A DNA stretch of 48,806 bases, taken from positions 1 to 48,806 of the forward strand of contig NZ_LNQC01000033.1 in NCBI RefSeq assembly GCF_001651855.1, read 5' to 3'. Each line of letters starts with the position of its first letter. The stretch's first letter is position 1. Made by a program: the position numbers and the translations under genes. Under the pieces are notes generated by a model that was not told the DNA's origin, did not search any database, and saw only the letters and a list, made by a program, of their open reading frames with translations. Shown here one piece after another: positions 45,953-48,806 of the stretch. This DNA is from Sinorhizobium americanum (GTDB lineage: Bacteria; Pseudomonadota; Alphaproteobacteria; Rhizobiales; Rhizobiaceae).

Positions 45953-46648
45953 TCAGGCCGTCAGGGACTCAGACCATTCGGCAAGGGCGGCGATGACGCC
46001 GGGCAGGACAGCCATCCGCGAGATGACGGTCTCGGCACCGGCTTCCGTCAGCTTGTCGGCATGCGAGGCATAGCTGTGTGATCCGCCCGTGAAGCCGACG
46101 ACGCGCATGCCGGCGGCGCGGGCCCCGTGGACGCCGTGCACCGAGTCCTCGATGACGAGGACGCGTGCCGGGTCGACGCCAAACTGGGCGGCACCATGCA
46201 GGAAGATGTCCGGCCTCGGCTTGACTCGGTCCGGGCCAAGATCGCGCGCCGAATAGATATGCTTGCCGAAGTGCTCCCGGATGCCGACCTTGCCGAGCAT
46301 CGTCGCGAGCCGCGCCGAGGTCGAGTTCGAGCAGATGCAGTGTGGCAGCGTCAGCTGCAGCAGCACGGGCTTGACGCCGTCGATGATCTTCACGTCGCGG
46401 GCGAGCCGCTTGTCGAGAACGGTGTCGACGCGGTCGATCAGCGAAGCGGAGAGCGGAATGCTGGCTTCCTTCTCGATCGCCAGCAGCGTGTCGCGCCAGG
46501 TCATGCCGGCGAAGCGCTCGCTCATTTCTTCGACGCTGATCGGGTAGCCGGCTTCCGTCAGAAGCCCGGCCTCGACTTCCGAGGCGATGATTTCCGAATC
46601 GACGAGAACGCCGTCGCAGTCAAAGATGATGAGATCGAAACCGGTCAT
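45953..46648 (-). CDS. HAD superfamily hydrolase (phosphatase/phosphoglycolate-phosphatase-like)
   Basis: A 231-residue HAD protein with a C1-type cap. Motif I is FDCDGVLVDSE (nucleophile and acid Asp), motif II is CSNSTSARL (Ser), motif III has KPRPDIFLHGA (Lys), and motif IV is VLVIEDSVHGVHGA (acidic pair). This pattern fits beta-phosphoglucomutase or sugar-phosphate phosphatase relatives. The substrate is unknown. The ATG at 46646-46648 puts motif I near residue 10, as is typical. It reads towards the LivK gene with about 245 bases between. Confidence 0.9.
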   Translation of the reverse strand: MTGFDLIIFDCDGVLVDSEIIASEVEAGLLTEAGYPISVEEMSERFAGMTWRDTLLAIEKEASIPLSASLIDRVDTVLDKRLARDVKIIDGVKPVLLQLTLPHCICSNSTSARLATMLGKVGIREHFGKHIYSARDLGPDRVKPRPDIFLHGAAQFGVDPARVLVIEDSVHGVHGARAAGMRVVGFTGGSHSYASHADKLTEAGAETVISRMAVLPGVIAALAEWSESLTA

Positions 46649-46820
46649 TTTGCGTCCTTGGGAGAAGCGCGCCGCTGGCGGGGGAGGAGGCTCGATGCAG
46701 CGCAAAAATAGGGTCCGGGCAGATTTATACGATGGCGGATCAAAGCTCAACCTTTGGAAATCGTCTTGCGGAAGTCGTGCCTTGCTCGACAGGCTCGGGC
46801 TGCACCTCTATCTGTAGCGC

Positions 46821-47489
46821 ATGACAAACGAACGCGACGACACGATTGCAAGCCGGATCAGCCGGGCGCTCGCCGAGAGGATCATCTCCGGGGCGCTCTC
46901 GCCGGGCGAGCGGTTGCGTCAGGACCATGTTGCCGAGGAATTCGGCGCCAGCCACGTGCCGGTGCGCGAGGCTTTCCGACGGCTCGAGGCGCAAGGCCTT
47001 GCCGTCAGCGAGCCGCGGCGCGGCGTGCGGGTCGCCTCCTTCGATCTCAAGGAGGTGCGCGAAGTGGCGGAAATGCGCGCGGCGCTTGAGGTGCTGGCGC
47101 TTCGCCATGCCATACCCCACCTGGCGCCCGCCATTCTCGATCGCGCCGAGGCAGCCACCGCCGCGGCGGACAGATCCCGGGACGTGCGCAGCTGGGAGGC
47201 GGCAAACCGTGCTTTCCACCGCCTGATCCTCGAGCCCTGCGCCATGCCGCGCCTGCTCGCCGCAATTGATGACCTTCATGCGGCAAGCGCCCGGTTTCTC
47301 TTCTCCGCCTGGCGCTCCAGTTGGGAGGCGCGCACCGACCACGACCACCGCGCGATCCTTGCGGCCCTGCGTCAGGGAAGGGGTGAGGAGGCAGCCGCGA
47401 TACTCGAGCGCCATGTCGGCTGGATCGGCAAGACGCCTGTGAAGACCGCAGCCGGTGAAATTCGCGAGGCCTTTTCTATCGTCGGCTAG
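46821..47489 (+). CDS. GntR family (FadR/FCD) transcriptional regulator
   Basis: A 222-residue regulator. The N-terminal winged helix is seen in SRALAERIISGALSPGERLRQDHVAEEFGASHVPVREAFRRLEAQGL (key PxREAxxRLxxxG). The C-terminal all-helical FCD ligand domain has EMRAALEVLALRHA, with metal-ligand-like Asp/His positions (AANRAFHRLIL, DDLHAAS, DHDHRAILAAL). It is divergent from the HAD gene. The ligand is unknown; FCD proteins often bind small organic acids. No evidence ties it to the biotin operon. Confidence 0.92.
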   Translation: MTNERDDTIASRISRALAERIISGALSPGERLRQDHVAEEFGASHVPVREAFRRLEAQGLAVSEPRRGVRVASFDLKEVREVAEMRAALEVLALRHAIPHLAPAILDRAEAATAAADRSRDVRSWEAANRAFHRLILEPCAMPRLLAAIDDLHAASARFLFSAWRSSWEARTDHDHRAILAALRQGRGEEAAAILERHVGWIGKTPVKTAAGEIREAFSIVG

Positions 47490-47541
47490 GCCCCGATTGT
47501 CGTAAACTCCTGCGGCAAACGGACAAGGATCGGCCGTTCTG

Positions 47542-47991
47542 ATGGTTCGACTTCGGGGACATCATCTCCTCTGTCTTCTCACCTTCGTCGGCGAGGGCTA
47601 TACGCCCGCGTTCACAGGCAACTTTCGCCTGATTGCGGCGCGTCTTTCGGCCGGCGAGGAAATCGAGATCGTCGAAGGGCCGGACGACATCTGCGCTCCG
47701 ATGCTGGATCAGCCTGAAGCCCATTGCCGCAACAGCGACATCCGCAAGCGCGACGCCTGGGCTTTGGCAGCAATTGACGAGCGATTGGGTATCTCGCTCA
47801 AGCCTGGCTCGGTGCTCGACCTCGGTGGCGGACGCCTGGTTGCCTTGCGTAGCGCCTTCGCGGCCGGTCTGATCCGGGCGGCGTGCAATGAGTGCGAGTG
47901 GTCTGAGTTTTGCACTCGAATTGCGCGTTGTAGCTTCGAAGGCACTCTCGTTCAGACCGAAAGTGTAGGGCTCTCTGGCAAACGGCTATAG
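47542..47991 (+). CDS. DUF1284 protein, possible metal-binding
   Basis: A 149-residue protein with the DUF1284 start RLRGHHLLCLLTFVGEGYTPAF. There are several conserved cysteines (CL, CAP, HCRNSDIRKRD, RAACNECEWSEFCTRIARC), which could bind a metal or an Fe-S cluster. Function unknown. It begins 53 bases after the GntR gene, so it could share its transcript. Its end overlaps the convergent ArsR gene by 6 bases. Confidence 0.88.
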   Translation: MVRLRGHHLLCLLTFVGEGYTPAFTGNFRLIAARLSAGEEIEIVEGPDDICAPMLDQPEAHCRNSDIRKRDAWALAAIDERLGISLKPGSVLDLGGGRLVALRSAFAAGLIRAACNECEWSEFCTRIARCSFEGTLVQTESVGLSGKRL

Positions 47992-48666
47992 CGGAAAGAG
48001 TTCCAGGAAGGCCCTCTCACCGTTGTGACTGAAACGGATCACGCGACTGCCCTTTTCGCGCTTGGCCCAGCCCTCCTCGATGAAATGCGTGAGCAGCGCC
48101 TCGCCAAGTGAGCCGGCGAGATGCGAACGGCGTTCGCTCCAGTCAAGGCAGGTTCGGCAGATCGGCCGGCGGGATTTTTGAAGCGCGTCGTAGTCGATGC
48201 CGAGCGCCTCGATGCGATGCCGTCCTGCGTCGGTCAGAGCGAGGTCCTCTCCCGTCACTTCGATCTGGCGGGCCGCGACCAGACTGTCCAGCAGGCGCAC
48301 GCCATAATCGCCGGCGAGGTGGTTATAGCAGACGCGCGCCTTTCGCAGCGCCGGGTCCCTCGGCCCTGGCCGATGCCGCGTAAGGCCGCGGCTGGCGGCA
48401 AAACCCATGAGGCTCTCGAGCATCAGCCCGACCTCGTCTTCCGCCAAGGCATAGTAGCGATGCCGGCCCTGCTTGCGCTGCGTCAGCAATCCGCCGGCCT
48501 CGAGCTTGGCGAGATGCGAGCTTGCGGTCTGCAGCGTGATGCCCGCGTGCGCTGCAAGCTCGGTCGGCGTCAGCGCCTGGCCGCCCATCAGCGCGGTCAG
48601 CATGTTGGCGCGGGCCGGATCGCCTATCAGCGATCCGATGAGGGCAATGTCGGGACCTTCCTTCAT
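47986..48666 (-). CDS. ArsR family transcriptional regulator
   Basis: A 226-residue regulator. The N-terminal winged helix has LIGDPARANMLTALMGGQALTPTELAAHAGITLQTASSHLAKLEAGGLL (key SHLAKLEAGGLL). The C-terminal 100 residues have their own conserved part with CYNHLAGDYGVRLLDSL and CRTCLDWSERRSHLAGSLG. Its cysteines may sense metals or redox. It is divergent from the short frame at the right edge of the window. A palindrome just before its start may be its own operator. Confidence 0.9.
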   Translation of the reverse strand: MKEGPDIALIGSLIGDPARANMLTALMGGQALTPTELAAHAGITLQTASSHLAKLEAGGLLTQRKQGRHRYYALAEDEVGLMLESLMGFAASRGLTRHRPGPRDPALRKARVCYNHLAGDYGVRLLDSLVAARQIEVTGEDLALTDAGRHRIEALGIDYDALQKSRRPICRTCLDWSERRSHLAGSLGEALLTHFIEEGWAKREKGSRVIRFSHNGERAFLELFPL

Positions 48667-48668
48667 AA

Positions 48669-48684
48669 TTCGATCGTAGTCGAA
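48669..48684. promoter_or_regulatory. Possible ArsR operator
   Basis: An interrupted palindrome TTCGA-tcgtag-TCGAA lies 2-18 bases upstream of the ArsR start codon. The position suits autorepression of the regulator and control of the divergent frame beginning at 48737. There is no other copy in the window for comparison. Confidence 0.4.
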
Positions 48685-48736
48685 GCATTCCGGCCGAACA
48701 AGCGGGCATGATGCAAATCATCAACAAGGAGGTGGC

Positions 48737-48775
48737 ATGAAAGAGGCCGCGCCCGCTGAGAGAACGGATCACTGA
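48737..48775 (+). CDS. Possible 12-codon leader frame with strong ribosome-binding site
   Basis: An AAGGAGGTGGC sequence is immediately followed by ATG and a 12-codon frame (MKEAAPAERTDH) that ends in TGA at 48773-48775. A second ATG follows at 48777 in another frame (MQSMIEGQSR) and stays open to the edge. This may be a leader peptide, or a start that is frameshifted at the edge of the window. Only ten codons of the downstream frame are visible. Confidence 0.3.
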   Translation: MKEAAPAERTDH

Positions 48776-48776
48776 G

Positions 48777-48806
48777 ATGCAATCGATGATCGAGGGACAG
48801 TCACGC
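48777..48806 (+). CDS. Start of a gene at the right edge (partial)
   Basis: ATG at 48777 opens a frame (MQSMIEGQSR) that runs off the window. It is two bases from the end of the 12-codon frame, so coupled translation is plausible. It is divergent from the ArsR gene. Too short to identify. Confidence 0.3.
   Translation, partial: MQSMIEGQSR

Noticed and set aside
46821..47489. The GntR regulator as BioR, controlling the biotin operon
   Set aside because: It is 36 kb away, not next to biotin synthesis genes, and no matching operator was seen. FCD-type GntR proteins are too numerous to assign by eye.

Overview
The window is chromosomal core DNA of a rhizobial alphaproteobacterium, most likely Sinorhizobium/Ensifer or a close relative. 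The evidence is the high GC content, the protein families (IalB, DUF1344, an EcfT/BioY biotin transporter, a homoserine kinase of the APH-like type), the aa3 oxidase cluster in the alphaproteobacterial order, and short palindromic intergenic repeats of a rhizobial kind. I see no rRNA, tRNA, CRISPR array, prophage, plasmid origin or insertion sequence. About 50 genes are densely packed and many overlap by a few bases.

Layout. (1) 1-4.6 kb, minus strand: a deacetylase-like enzyme, xseB, a pirin and dxs. (2) 4.6-10.5 kb: an MDR-type reductase head-to-head with a hotdog thioesterase, then a five-gene minus-strand operon, bioM-bioN-bioY-acyl-CoA ligase-thiolase. This is the most thought-provoking block: a complete ECF biotin transporter is fused transcriptionally to CoA-ester chemistry, and the thiolase lacks one of the usual catalytic cysteines. 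(3) 10.6-18.9 kb: a YcaQ/AlkX-like glycosylase candidate, tldD, a GNAT, a DD-carboxypeptidase with a SPOR domain, a polysaccharide deacetylase, pdxH, a lipoprotein and a DnaJ-like cochaperone. (4) 19.1-24.4 kb: fabI, a histidine phosphatase, a DUF1344 protein, aroC, ribB with a degenerate RibA domain, and an IalB-family protein. (5) 24.7-34.7 kb: the aa3 cytochrome c oxidase locus ctaC-ctaD-ctaB-(46-aa membrane protein)-ctaG-ctaE, followed by an L,D-transpeptidase, DUF983, SURF1, DUF1304, ispH, thrB and rnhA. A perfect FNR/FixK-type box lies just upstream of ctaC. (6) 34.7-48.8 kb: a 1-Cys peroxiredoxin, a stand-alone DsbD N-terminal domain, YqgE, a GGDEF/EAL protein coupled to a GNAT, an M16 peptidase with thrC, a lipoprotein, a LivK-type binding protein, a HAD hydrolase, a GntR regulator, a DUF1284 protein and an ArsR regulator.

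How it fits together. Region 5 builds and matures the high-oxygen terminal oxidase (subunits I-III, heme O synthase, Cox11-type copper delivery, SURF1), and the FixK-type box suggests oxygen control. Regions 1, 4 and 5 supply isoprenoids (dxs, ispH), fatty acids (fabI), chorismate (aroC), riboflavin (ribB), pyridoxal phosphate (pdxH) and threonine (thrB, thrC). Dispersed double-hairpin repeats occur in at least four intergenic gaps.

Limits: all calls come from reading translated sequence and motifs. No database search was possible, and start codons were chosen from ribosome-binding-site spacing and family N-termini.
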